Source: Saprolegnia diclina VS20 (Eukaryota > Oomycota > Saprolegniomycetes > Saprolegniales > Saprolegniaceae). Taken from it: a DNA stretch of 31,829 nt. Location: assembly GCF_000281045.1 (NCBI RefSeq), contig NW_008246110.1, forward strand, positions 139,698 to 171,526. The letters run 5' to 3'. A program made the position numbers and the translations under genes. Below, piece by piece: positions 17,868 to 28,851 of the stretch (positions are counted from its first letter, which is position 1; each line of letters begins with the position of its first letter). The notes below the pieces were generated by a model that saw nothing but the letters and a program-made list of their open reading frames with translations, was not told the DNA's origin and searched no databases.

Positions 17868-20302
17868 TTACATTGCGCCGTCGAGCGGGAGGACATGCAT
17901 ATCGTAAAAGCGGCGGAGCAGGCTTCGACAGTGCACATACGGGTTGGCAAGGCAACGCTCGTCGTCGGTCTCTTGCGCAAGTACCTGCAGTTCCTTGAGA
18001 CAGTGTATGTACTGCTCCTTCTGACTCGTCTTGATCATGGCCACCACGAGTTCTGATACGAGTCTGTATCAAGTTGATAGTATCTCGAAACCTTGATACA
18101 TCGCAACATGGAAACGTACAGTGCAATCGTTGGATTCGAGTGGTCGAGGAAATGGAGGAACCGCAAGAGACCCCCCGCGCGCGAAAAGAGGTGCACATCG
18201 TGGAAGAGATGCTTGACGACGAGCGCAATGACGACACCGACGTCATCACTCTTGTCCGCCACCTCGTTTGAGAGGGCGTCGAGACCGATAAGAAAAATAT
18301 CGCTCGAAATATCGCGAAGGAGACTCATGTCCAAGGCAAAGACGCCATGGCGCAGCGCTGCGAGGAGCGTGCGAGGTGGCGCCAGCGCATGGACCGGCCG
18401 CGATCGCGCGTATGCGTAGCTCAGACGGCGGGTGCACAGCTCAAAAATGACGCGAAGGACCGGCAAGAGCACAAGGGGCGAGGCTTCCTTGTTGTCGAGC
18501 AGCGTAGAAACGACGCTGTTGACATCAAGCAGCAAATGTTCGCTCTATACCTGTCTTTCAGAGCCGAGATTCGACGCGCAAAACGACGTACTTGTGCGCT
18601 TCCAAAGCGGCGTTGGACGACGATAGCTAGAACATGCACCATCGCGACGCGGCGACGCTCGACCGGCGATCGAAGCGCTTCCCAAAACTTGGTGCGGGCG
18701 GCGGCGCGGAGCCTGCTGCGGTCGCACACCTCGTCGCCGTCGTTGGCCTGGCCAAACACAGGTGACCCGAGTCGGTTTGCATCGCAGAGAAGCTCAGATA
18801 GCCAGCGCTACCGCCTCGTTGGTGCCGCAGATCTCGGTGGCAGAGGTCATGGGGTACCTCGCCTTTGTACGCGTCGTCGCGCGACTCGATTAGCGCAAAA
18901 ACCTTGGCAAGAACGACCGCATCCGGCGTCGCGTGCAAAGCGTCCAGCGTCTGAACACGCGCTGTCTTGAGTGCACTTGCGAGAGCCGCACTCTGCTTGA
19001 AATACTCGTCCACACGCATCTACATGTATCACAATATCAAGTTGATACATGGATCCATGGAGCTACCAGATGGAAGAGCTCGTCGAGAAACGCCGTATGG
19101 AGGTCGCTGATGATGTTGTTGCCGCCCAGCGGCGACGACGGACGGCTCGACGGGTACATGGCAAGTCGACTGGGAACGCCAGCGGCGAGACACGCCTCGT
19201 AGAGCCACTCGGCTTCGTGCACTGGCACGGGCAGGTTGGCCTTGGTGGCGTCAAATAGCACCATAAACACTAGGCGCTGGACAGCGATTGACGGCGTCGT
19301 GTAGTACAGATGCAGTAACGTCTCCAAGAGCTTTGGCGACGCCGAAAAGACGTCGAGTCCGAGATCAAAGGTATGGCGCCCGGACGCCGGGTCTGTCGGT
19401 AGAACAAGCGCCGACACGGACGCCAGTCGATGGCTGCTTGCCCGGCGAAGTGAGATCGTCTCGCTGCTTCGGCGCTCAGCGCAGCGAGGATGCGTCTCGA
19501 GCCCAAGAAGTCGCGTCAGGTAGAGGCCAAAGACGAGACCCTCGACAAGCAGCACGAGCGTTGGAATGTCGTGGACGCCATCGAGAAGCGACAAGATCAC
19601 GCCGGACGACGACAGCGGAACGAGGCGATCGAGGACCCACGCGTCAGAGGGGTGCGTCAGCGACAGCAGTGTGCGACTCATGCACGCCACCAGCTCGTCA
19701 TCGTCGCTCGCTGCGAGCGCGACCGTGCGCTCGGCCATCTCAAGCGCCAAATGGAAGAGCTCCATCGAGAGAGTGGCGTCGATCGAGTCGGCGGTACTCA
19801 CGCAACCCAGCAGCGCAAACGCCAGACGCTGCGGACGCGGCGCCGGTTGCCGCACGACGAGCTCGAGAAAGAACGACCGCAGATCGGGCACGCTGGAAGC
19901 AGCCGCGAGTGCCGTGAGATTGCTTGCGAGAAGGTGCCACAGGAGCTGCGAGAGGTGCATCTCGGTCGTCGTCGGCGGCGTGTGCTCCAAGAGCTCGAGG
20001 TATGTCGCTGCATGCACCTGCAGCATGTCGATAGACAACGGCGGACCAGGCCACGGACACAGCGCACGGCCACTTGGCGCGGTGTCCAGAGCTTGCTCGC
20101 GGTGCGCCGCAATCTCGGACGCCTTTTCCGACGTGAGAGCTGGGTTCGTGTGCACAATCTGGCAGGATGGGGCGCCCAAGACGTACGCGTCGGTCGTCCA
20201 TGGCCCATACATCTCGGCATACGCTACGTCGCTCTCCAAGAACGTCCTCACCGGCTGCTGGTACCGGGCGCGTAGGAGGCGCTGCGCTTCGACCACGTCC
20301 AT
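17868..20302 (-). CDS. Helical-repeat protein, possible TRPC4AP/DUF3689 homologue
   Basis: Exons (minus strand): 19067-20302, 18858-19019, 18592-18807, 18108-18544 and 17868-18063; about 748 aa. Animal TRPC4AP (TRUSS), an armadillo-like substrate adaptor of a cullin-RING E3 ligase, has about 797 aa. Alpha-helical throughout, with no signal peptide or clear membrane segment. Two regions recall TRPC4AP: SSGVILSLLDGVHDIPTL-VLLVEGLVFG against its VIFLFTLMT...TLIEDILG block, and the C-terminal SELVVAMI...KE...LKELQ...SLLRRFYDMH against its LVILML...LLRFWQQH end. This comparison is from memory and is suggestive only. The introns of 50 and 47 nt both have GTAC donors and join in phase. The last junction (44 nt, donor GTTGCG) is the least sure. 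Start ATG 20302 (MDVVEAQ). Confidence 0.6.
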
Positions 20303-20698
20303 TCTTGTACGATTTGCGATCTTCCTGCTGGAAGATCCGGCTGGGATTCTGGTATCCGGATGCAACCGGCTGCACATCGGCAACGTTCACATGCCAGCGC
20401 CAGATACCAGACAGATACCGAAATAAGACATGGTAATTGCTCCAACGTCGACTCTCTGGACGCGTGTCCTCTGCCCATCTTGTTGACAAAATACTGTGCC
20501 ATCGCGGCTGCTGAGGCACTCGGACATCGTCTCTCTACATGCACGTACATCTCCGTGTCAAGGCGCTGCGCAAACGCTTCGAGTCGAGCGCCAGCTACGT
20601 TAAATCACACACTGACCAGGCAGACGACATGGAGAAGCCATGAGCTCGTGAGAAACATGACAACAGCTGACATCTTTGATGCTGCATCAAGTTGATTC
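20303..20698. other. Intergenic region, two same-strand genes
   Basis: Promoter side of the helical-repeat gene and 3' side of the DUF1295 gene. It contains ATCCGGAT near 20357, several GATACC copies at 20340-20420 and an ATCAAGTTGAT palindrome at 20686-20696. No gene is seen. Confidence 0.5.
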
Positions 20699-21864
20699 TT
20701 AGTCGATCTTTTCATGGAGATTGGCCACGGGCGTGGCCATCGGCAGGAGCATCGAGACGAGGTTTTGGTACGTGGCGTACTTTGGGTACTTTTGGATTGT
20801 GAGGTACTCGGTGAGGCGCGTGCTCCCTTGGAAGAGCAGGTGCAACAGCAGCGCACCAACGAGCGTCCAGTTGTGCGACCCGCAGGCCACAACCGAGAAC
20901 GAGTAGACAACCCACCAAATACTAGTCAAGCAACACAGCTCGTACCAAGAACCACCGCTAAATACAACATACCTGATTTCAGCGAAAAAGTTGGGGTGGC
21001 GCGAGTACGCAAAGAGGCCCGTCGTGCAAAAGCCGACGTTGTACGGCGGCGGCAGCTGTGCCAACGTCTTGCCCGCCTTCATTTGCGCCCACCTACATCA
21101 TCGCGTGAGCTGAGTTCGTCGTATGTAGTGCATACTTGGCTTCTTGGAAGGTCCATTGCTGCTGGTCGGCCGTCGTTTCAAGCCCAAGAAGGCCAAGCAG
21201 CGCAAGAGCGAGGACCGAGTCCCACATCGACCAGCTCACGTTGCCGGCGACCCACGCGTTGAAGACCATGTGAAGCGGGCACGTAAGAATGCAGAGCAGA
21301 ATGTTCTGGTAAATCGCAATGAACGAAAATGAAAAGAGGTGCCAGAGCACGGGGTTGGGCACGACGCTGCGGACAAACTCCCAGCGATAGTCCTACATGC
21401 ATCGTGAGGCTAAACCTGATGGCATCGCGTACCTCGCCTGTCCACGAGTAGCCGCCACGCCGGTAAAAGTTGTATGTGAGGCGCAGCCCCCAGAGCGTAA
21501 TGATACCGACGACAACACTCATACGGGTGTCGAAGCCAAGGCCGCGGCTGTAGCCGACGAGGAGGTAGTTCCACGCATACGCCACCGGCACGAGCGACCA
21601 GAGACGGTCGACGTGCGAGTAGTTGCCCGTTGCCACTTGCAGCAGAAAGCACACAACGCCCACGCCGAGGCTCAGGAGGAGGTTCGAGAGGACCGGTGGC
21701 AACTCCGCGTACGTCGTCGCCGTCACAAGAAGCGCGAGCGCGTCGTTGTAGCATACAACAACGTTGGCCGACGAGAGGACCTCGGGCAGCGTCGACACGC
21801 AAGAGATCGCCATGTTGGCAAATTGCACTTTGCCGGCTTTATACGACCGAGTGCGCACCGACAT
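20699..21864 (-). CDS. DUF1295 / steroid 5-alpha-reductase-like membrane protein
   Basis: Exons (minus strand): 21433-21864, 21136-21392, 20973-21092, 20699-20921; 343 aa. Polytopic membrane protein of the family related to 3-oxo-5-alpha-steroid 4-dehydrogenases, probably an NADPH-dependent lipid or sterol reductase in the ER; the exact substrate cannot be read from sequence. Seen: SHVDRLWSL-type N-terminal motif, RRGGYSWTGEDYRW across the first splice, QQWTFQEAKW across the second, YSRHPNFFAEISIWW across the third, then LTEYLTIQKYPKYATYQ near the C-terminus. The SRHPN-F-E motif is the family hallmark. Introns are 40, 43 and 51 nt. ATG at 21864; a second in-frame ATG lies 17 codons later. Upstream are a GGCGCC palindrome and a CCAAT box. 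Confidence 0.88.
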
Positions 21865-21950
21865 TCAAAATCATTCCAATATAGCCAAAACACTCACCGT
21901 TAAGTATCTATTGGATTGTCGACTCTGAAACGTCGCTGGACTTCGCCATT

Positions 21951-21969
21951 TTTGGCGCCTTTTGATTGG
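21951..21969 (-). promoter_or_regulatory. E2F-like site plus CCAAT box
   Basis: TTTGGCGCC at 21951-21959 matches an E2F/DP-type core and is followed by GATTGG at 21964-21969, read as CCAATC on the gene strand. They lie about 90-105 bases upstream of the DUF1295 gene start, within the 313-bp intergenic space 21865-22177, which otherwise shows nothing. Confidence 0.4.
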
Positions 21970-22177
21970 CTAGTGCAACAAACTTGGCATTGTACTAACG
22001 TTAGTATTGTGTTTTGATGCGGCTAGGGATTCTCAGTGAACTTTCCCTGGGTTATATTCTCAGATATCCAAGTAGAGATTCTACTAGCTATTACCCATCG
22101 ACTGTAGCAAGATCAACTCATGGGGCAAGGAAACCTTGATTGTATTGCTGACATTTGTGTACGAGTAGCAAGTACAC

Positions 22178-24749
22178 TTATGCGTTGTCGTCAGTGTCGG
22201 TAATACTCTTGGTCGAACTTCGCTCGGCGATGCTCTTGAGCGCTTGCTGTCGCAGCTCCTTCTCCTTGAGTCGCTGGAGGCACGCAATCGCTTCCTTGCG
22301 CTTCTGGCTCTCGATCACTTGGGTCCGAAGCGCTGTTTCTTCCCGGGCGACCTTCTCGGCCGCGAGCGTTCGTGGCGACAGCGCGCGGCCGTCTTCTTGA
22401 ATGGCCACGACACGGCTGCTCACGAGCAAGCGCGGCGGCGTCTGTCGCACAATCAAGGACGACCGGACGATTTTCGGACGCTTTGCCTCGGGCGGATCCA
22501 TGGACGTGACCGTGGGCCACCGGTTCTGGACGTGGGCGCGCTTGACGACGCTCGTGGTCCGCTCGAGACTGTGGGCGGCCGCCACCTCTTCCTGCCACGC
22601 GTGGAGCCTGCACACGATGTTCTCAAAAGAGCCAAACCAGAGTCTCGAAGCGCGTACCTTTGGCGCGCGCTCGCGATGGCCGCCGTCTTGGCTGCTTGCA
22701 TGCCCGCGAACGACTCGCTCCGAGCCTTCTCGGCCGCCGCAGCCTCGGCCCGTGCTACACCACGAGTCATCCGTGTGAGCATTTCATCATACTACAAGCG
22801 CCGTACCAACGCGGATGGCGTTGGCTGCCGTCGCATATGACGTGATCGCGTCATCGCACGCCGTCAGTGCTGCGTCGTCGGCACTCTCGGCGTCGAGAGT
22901 CTCTAGAAGCGCCTTGGCCGCTGCGGCGAGTGGCGCAAGAGCAGCATCAGAAGCACAGAGCTCCTCGCTGTCGAGGTCGGCCGCATGCAACGCGGCCGAG
23001 AGCGCCCGCACACGCGCCGCGCGCTTGAGGACAGACCGAATGTGCTGGATCTTCTCAAGAAGCGTCGACGTGCTGTCGCCCCACGCGGAATCGAGCGCCT
23101 GCAAGAGCGCGTCGGCGGGGCCGTCGGCGTCCGTCACTTGCTTTTGCACTTCGTGGTACTCGGCGAGCATCACGAGGCGGGCAAGTGCTGCGTTGACCAT
23201 GCAGTCGGCTTCGTCCACGTCGTCCCGCAGCTTGTCCAAGTACGCACGCACGTCGTCTTCATTCGCTTCGTCGTCGATCGAGATCGGGTGCGACGTGATA
23301 CTGCGGGCTGCGGCGATCGCTGCTTTGGCCGCACGAATGTCGGCGACGAGCGCGGGATGCTCCAGAAAGGCCGAGCCCGCAACGCGATCGGCAAACTTGG
23401 CTTCGATCCCGGCAACGTGGTCCGTGCTCGTCTCGCATTGCTGGGCGACGCGCTGCTGCCATTTTTTGCGCGCCAGCGCAAACTCCTTGGCCTTCCGCGC
23501 ATCGTCGAGTGCTTTGAGATGGCTCTCAAACCCACCGAGTGCGAGTTCGAGAACCTCGACGCCGCGGGTCGACGGTGCCTTCTGAGCAGCGTCCAGCGCC
23601 CCCAGTGCGTGCTTGAGCAGCTCAATCATCTTGGCGTCGACGCCATCGACCGCGGCCTCGGCGTGGGCTTCAGCGACCTTGAGACGACCGGCTAGAGGCT
23701 CGATCGCAGCGGTCGCTGCTGCGATTTCGGCCGCGACCGCCTTGGCACGCTGCTCGGCCTCGGCCAGCTCGTGGGTCTGCTGGATCCGTCGCTGCTCCCG
23801 CGCAAACCTATGATCCTTCGTGCGGCATTTCACGTAGCGTTTCCGAAATACATACCGTCGCTGGCGAATGTTGGCGTCGCTGAGGTACTCGGTCGTGTCG
23901 AGCTGGATGGAGAGCGGTACAATCAACTTTGGGTGCGCCGTCTACGCTGCTAGATCAGAGGCGACGACAAATTATCCCACAAAGCGTACGTGGCACAAGA
24001 CGCGCTGGCCCTGCATGCACTGAAGAATCGCAACGACGCTCTCGTAGGCCTTGAACTGCACGTACACGTCAAAATGCACGGTCGCCAAGATGCCGTCGTC
24101 CGCGACGTCTTCGGGTGGCACCACTTCGACGTGCCTATGCATATACGCGCGTCAGGCGTACGCTTCGGGACTACTTCACACGGTACGCGAGCGCGCCAAA
24201 GAGCGCAAAGAGCTGCGAGAGCTTGTGCGCAGCGTGGTTGTAGTGCGTGAGCTTGGCGTCGAGATCGGCAAAGTCGGCCGTGTTGACGTCAAACCACTTG
24301 GCCGGGAGGCCTCTCAGATGGACGGTATCGGGGCGACAGCCTTTCATCTTCTTCTCAAAGTGCATGGTATTTGCGGGCAGCGGGCTGGCGGTCGCGGCTG
24401 CGTCCATCTCGGCCACTTGGATCTCGATCGCGTCGCCGTTCGCGTACACCGTGTGGTTGGGCATCTCGTTGACCGTGCGCAGCGCGTGCTCAAACCGAGC
24501 GCGCTCAAAGAACGTGAGCGCGACGACCGTCGTGCCCTGGAGCTTGGGCGACGGCAGCACGGCTGCGTGGTCAAAGACCACAGCCAGCGTCTCGAGCATC
24601 TTCTTGGCTTCCCAGAAGGACACGGTCGACTTCTTCGCGCCTTTGCCCGGCCGGAAGATGAGGCGTCCGCGGAAGGCGTCGCGCACGACGAGGCCGGCGT
24701 CGCCCCATGCGAACGCGTACTCGGTCGAACGAGCGGTGGCACCCACCAT
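22178..24749 (-). CDS. AKAP17A: AKAP17A/XE7-like RNA-associated protein
   Basis: Exons (minus strand): 24187-24749, 23990-24134, 22807-23941, 22658-22754, 22178-22607; 789 aa. Animal AKAP17A (about 695 aa) is a nuclear SR-related protein that affects splicing. Family motifs: RPDTVHLRGLPAKWF near residue 160 (animal RPDTIHLEGLPCKWF), then a second RNA-recognition-like segment with FDVYVQFKAYES and, across the 48-nt intron 23942-23989, the LSDANIRQRR block. After it comes about 330 residues of alanine/charge-rich coiled coil, then a basic C-terminal region with MDPPEAKRPKIV. The arginine/serine-rich tail of the animal protein is absent and the coiled-coil middle is longer. Four introns (52, 48, 52, 50 nt), all with GTAC donors. 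ATG at 24749. Family call strong; PKA anchoring not testable from sequence. Confidence 0.85.
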
Positions 24750-25064
24750 ATTTGTTTTTTCCGACCAACCGAATGCAATAAAATCGGATGGCGAGCATAC
24801 AAAAAACAAGATGTGAGGGTAGCCAATCCCATCGCGCCCATCTGTCCCAAGATACCTTGGACAGCTCGCAGTCGACTCGGCTGCAGCCTACTCGTAGCAT
24901 GCGTCTCCTGGGAGCGATCGAGAGGCTCATGACGACTCCAAGGTAGAGAGTATACAGGCGCTTGGATGGCAAGCTCGCTTCCTATTGGAGCACGCCAAAT
25001 GCGAGATTGCACTTTGTGTTGAAGTGCGTTCGTTGCACCCTTGCACTTTAGTACATGGAAGCGA
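24750..25064. other. Intergenic region, nothing recognised
   Basis: About 315 bases, less G/C-rich than the genes on either side. They must hold the promoter of the AKAP17A-like gene and the 3' end of the next gene. No motif, repeat or open frame stood out. Confidence 0.5.
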
Positions 25065-26767
25065 TTATAACATGGAGGGCACAGACTCAAGCTGCGGGTA
25101 AAAGCCGAGGTACCACTCAATCAAGAGCGTGCGGCGAGACGCTTCACAGGACGTCGAAATGGCTTCGTAGAGCGACGTTGCCAGCGACGGGTGGGCAAAC
25201 ACGATTTGCTCGGCGATGCGCAGGCAAAAGGCCATCGACTTGAGCGAGACAACCTTGAGCAGCTCGAAGAAAAGGCGAGCGAGCGTTGCCGCCGCGTCGG
25301 GCTGCGTCCCAAACGTACGTCGGATGGTCTTTTGCATCTCGAGCGCGAGGTATGCGAGGACGGCGTCGTCGTCGACAGCGAGAACGTAGCCAAGGCTCGT
25401 GGTGAGCACGTCGATCGGGGCCGTGATTGGGTAGCCGGCGAAGAGACGGCCGACGTAGACCGCGGCCATCTATACACACACCATGGTATCGCATCGAGTA
25501 TTGGCAACGAGAGGGCCTACGTCCGCGCCCCGCGGTCGCCGTTGGAGCAGGAGCGACCGAATCGCCCGGTGGCATGCAAGAGAGACCTCCACAAGGTTGT
25601 GACTCAAGCCACGGAGCGCCAAGCAAAACGTCGTGTCGGCAGGCAGAAAGGGCAATAGCTGCAAGTAGCAAGCAAGCTGCGGGCCCCGGATGCAGTCGGC
25701 ATCCAGCGGCACAAGCGCGTCTGTCGCGTCGAGGGCGACGAGCAACGGCGCCACGAGCTGCTCCATCTACCCACAAGAGTTATGGTATGTTGCGTCGTAT
25801 CGATTGGCCGTACCTTCGACGGCGGGATTGTCGTGACAAGGCGCATCTGAAGCTTGCGCAGCAACGGCGCCTCGGTATCGGGGCTCGGCACACAGGCGAC
25901 GTGAGATATGGACGCCAGCGCAAGTGCAGCAAGGGACACATTGCTAACAAGGTTGAGACATGCGATGGCCACGCCGACCGTCAAGACGCGGAGCGGGGGC
26001 AGCGCAGCGGCGAGGGGTGCCAACGCCTCGGGAGGTACGTCCGACGTGAGCATGTCATGGAAGGAAGGGACGAACGACGACGTCGATGGCCATGTATGCT
26101 TGAGAAACACGGGGTAGATGGCGTAAAGACTGTGGACCGCAGCTGCGACACCGTGGTGGACGCTCTCGAGAAGCCGCGGCACGAGCGGTGCTGGGAGCGT
26201 CGCGCTTGCGTTCACGATATCGTGGCAGAGGGCGGCGACAGGAAGGCGGCAGGGCAGCGCGACACCAGACGCCAAGCTTGTCGCAAGGAGATGAAACATG
26301 CCTTCGGTCTCGAGCACAGTGCTTTCGGGCGTGCGCAACGCGCCAAGTGCCGGCAAATGGCGACTTGTCAAGAGCACGATACCGATCCGGTGTGCGATCT
26401 CGTCTCGGACGGGTCGATGGACGACTTTCCGTTGGCACTCTTGCAGCGCCTGCAGCAGCGCGCTGGTGTCGGCGGCCTGCGCGAGACGCTGCTCGACGGC
26501 GACTATCGCGAGGGCGACCGCGAGCACGAGGCCGTCGCCGTGCTGCTCGGTGAGAAGGTGCAGCAGGCTGCCGTCATCTGCAGGCAGCGACGATGCAAGA
26601 GAGCGCTCAGCGTGCGCCACGATCTCGAGATCCCATTGGTCGTTTGGAGGCGACGGAAAGAGGGCGAGGAGGTCGGCGTGGACCGCACGGCCTGTCCGCG
26701 GCAGCTCACTCATGATGTTGACGCAAGCCCAACTGGATTGGACAAAGCGAAGGGCCATGTGCAGCAT
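25065..26767 (-). CDS. Unrecognised alpha-solenoid protein
   Basis: Exons (minus strand): 25814-26767, 25521-25766, 25065-25469; 534 aa. I cannot name the family. The protein is leucine/alanine-rich and helical from end to end, in the manner of HEAT/ARM repeat proteins, without signal peptide. Both introns (47 and 50-51 nt) are phase 0 and join KM and DM, and the downstream exons each begin with an in-frame ATG. The C-terminal exon has the more distinctive stretch LFAGYPITAPIDVL and ends LESVPSML. ATGs at 26767 and 26758 are possible starts, but a CCAAT box lies only about 6 bases upstream, so the in-frame ATG at 26713 (MSELPRTGRA) may be the real one. Confidence 0.65.
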
Positions 26768-27259
26768 TTTAGCCAATCACGTTGCTTGGTCGTTGAGGAT
26801 CATCCTTTCGGGATCAAGCGCGTCAACTAGGACCGAGCTGCGTAGCTATGGCGAGCTCTAACCTCCCGTGTACTCTTGCCCAGCACCCAAGTACTCGATG
26901 GGGTATCTCTAACTCAATAATCAAAATATCCCGGCGCGTCAAGGTCGTGAAGATCGACGCAGGACGACAAAAAACCTTTGCCAAGGCAACACGGTATCCA
27001 GAGGCAGCGAGATTCGCCAGAGTGTCGTAGACTCTGCTCGCGGACCAAAGCTAGACTTTTGTGCGTATACACTACAGTCCTTTGACGTATAGTGCACTCT
27101 GGCGGCTTGAAGCGCCGTCCGCGTCCATCCCTTGGCGTGGCACAGGGTGTGGCGCGCGTCTTGCAGAATGGTGATCAGATGATTGCCGGATCGGCACCAA
27201 TCAGCGTCCGGCGCCGTATCCGGACATCCAGCTCAAGCGCCAACCAAACCGCCCGACGC
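26768..27259. other. Divergent promoter region
   Basis: About 490 bases between two divergent genes. CCAAT at 26773-26777 is near the minus-strand start. An A/T-rich stretch (26905-26935) and CACTA/TAGTG half-sites around 27068-27095 are present. An in-frame ATG at 27179 could extend the plus-strand gene upstream by 27 codons. No other gene is seen. Confidence 0.45.
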
Positions 27260-28779
27260 ATGGAGACGCTGACCCGCAAGCCGCGCGCGGGCCCCGTGGC
27301 CGTCACCACGAACGCTAGCCTAAGCCTGTCCTTCAAGCTACCCGCCGCCTTTGCCGCGTCGCTCGCGCAGTCGGCGCCGGCGCCAGCTCGGGACGCATGG
27401 GAGAGCGACGAGGACGAGTCGTGGGAGACCAAGGCCGACGTGCTGCTGCAGGTGGCGCCCATCGAAGACACGAGTATGGGCGCATGGCAGGACAACCTCG
27501 AGGCCTTTCCAGATGCGTTTCCGCTCCTGCTCGTGAACCTCTCGCGCTTGAGCCTCGAGCACATGGGCACGCCGCTCGCCACCAACGACGACGCGGCCCG
27601 CGTCTCGGCGTCCATCCAAGACGTCTTTGACTCGTCCAAGTTTTCGTACGTCATTGAAACTCTCTTCGAACAAGAGATTGCAATCCATACAACGTACGGC
27701 GCCTGCAAGCCGTACCTGACCTACCTCCACGGGCAGTCCAAGGACGTGTGGGCGACTGTCGACTACCCGGCGCTCGTCGATGGTGAGGTGCCGCTGAGCG
27801 AGCTCCTCGCAGTCATTGAGCGGCCAACGCAGTGGACGAGCGTGAACCACGTCAAGGAGTACATGGCCAAGACGTCCCGTGACATCAAGTGGAAGGCGCA
27901 GGTGCTTGAAGAACTCGAGTACTTGGCGGCATTCGAGCAAGACGTCAAAGACGCCGCCGACGCACAGCTTCGCCTCGACATTCACAATGTACCTATGATA
28001 AGTGCCAAGTTGACTCGGAGCTCATGCAGTCATAGCTCTCGAGCCTGCGAGACTCGCTGCTCCAGAAGCTCGCGATGCCAGGAAAGAAGAACGCGATGAG
28101 CCGTCGTCTCGACCAAATGCAACTCGAGAGCGTCGAGACGCAGCTCGCACCTCTGTTGGCAACCTTTCTGGCACCACCGGCGCCGCCAGCCAAGTTTTCA
28201 GACGTCGCTACGTACACAAAGGCGGGCTTGGACTCGGGCAACACGGGCGTCCTCGACATGATCCTCTCAATGGTGTTTTCCCGACTACCGCAACCACCGG
28301 CCGTGGCGCTCGATGCGCACTTCACCTCGCTCGTACAGTCGCACGAACACGTCCGGCATCTGTGGCTCCTGGATTTCGGGCGCCTTCCCCCGCGCACGAC
28401 CGTCGACGACGACGGCGACGTGGTCGAAGTCGAACCACCGATACCTCGCGTCCAAGACGTTGTTCGAGAAGACGAGATCGCACCGGTGGTCGTCGCACCG
28501 CCGACACGAGCGGTTGCGGACGACGAGGACGTGGAGGACACGGAGGCGCCGATCGATGCTGGCAATGAGAGCGATGCGTACAAGGGTGACGCGGACGACG
28601 ACGAGAACGACTCGGAAGCGGAAGCCGCGGCCGCGCGCAAGCGGCAAAAATCGCAGCAGAAAAAAGCCAAGAAAAAGGCCAAAAAAGCAAAAGAAAAGGC
28701 CGAATTCACGCCGTTTGCCTGCGTGCGCGGCCTCGCGTTGCTCAAGCTCTCGGAAGACGAGCAGCAGCTGTACGGCTAA
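27260..28779 (+). CDS. Unrecognised protein with acidic region and lysine-rich tail
   Basis: Exons 27260-27988 and 28036-28779 with a 47-nt phase-0 intron (GTACCT...CATAG); 490 aa from ATG 27260 (METLTRKPRAG). If ATG 27179 is used, it has 27 more residues. I do not recognise the family. The first half has an acidic patch (WESDEDESWE) and then helical sequence. The second half ends in a strongly acidic segment (DDEDVEDTE, DDDENDSEAE) followed by a lysine block (about KRQKSQQKKAKKKAKK) and a hydrophobic end, CVRGLALLKLSEDEQQ. The charge pattern suggests a nuclear or RNA/ribosome-associated protein, which is inference. Its stop is 72 bp from the stop of the converging IMPACT gene. Confidence 0.75.
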
Positions 28780-28851
28780 GCGACGCATGTAGTACAGTAG
28801 TAGAAATCCTAATTTGACAACCACAAGGGCTGCGGTCATTCCTTGTGATCC

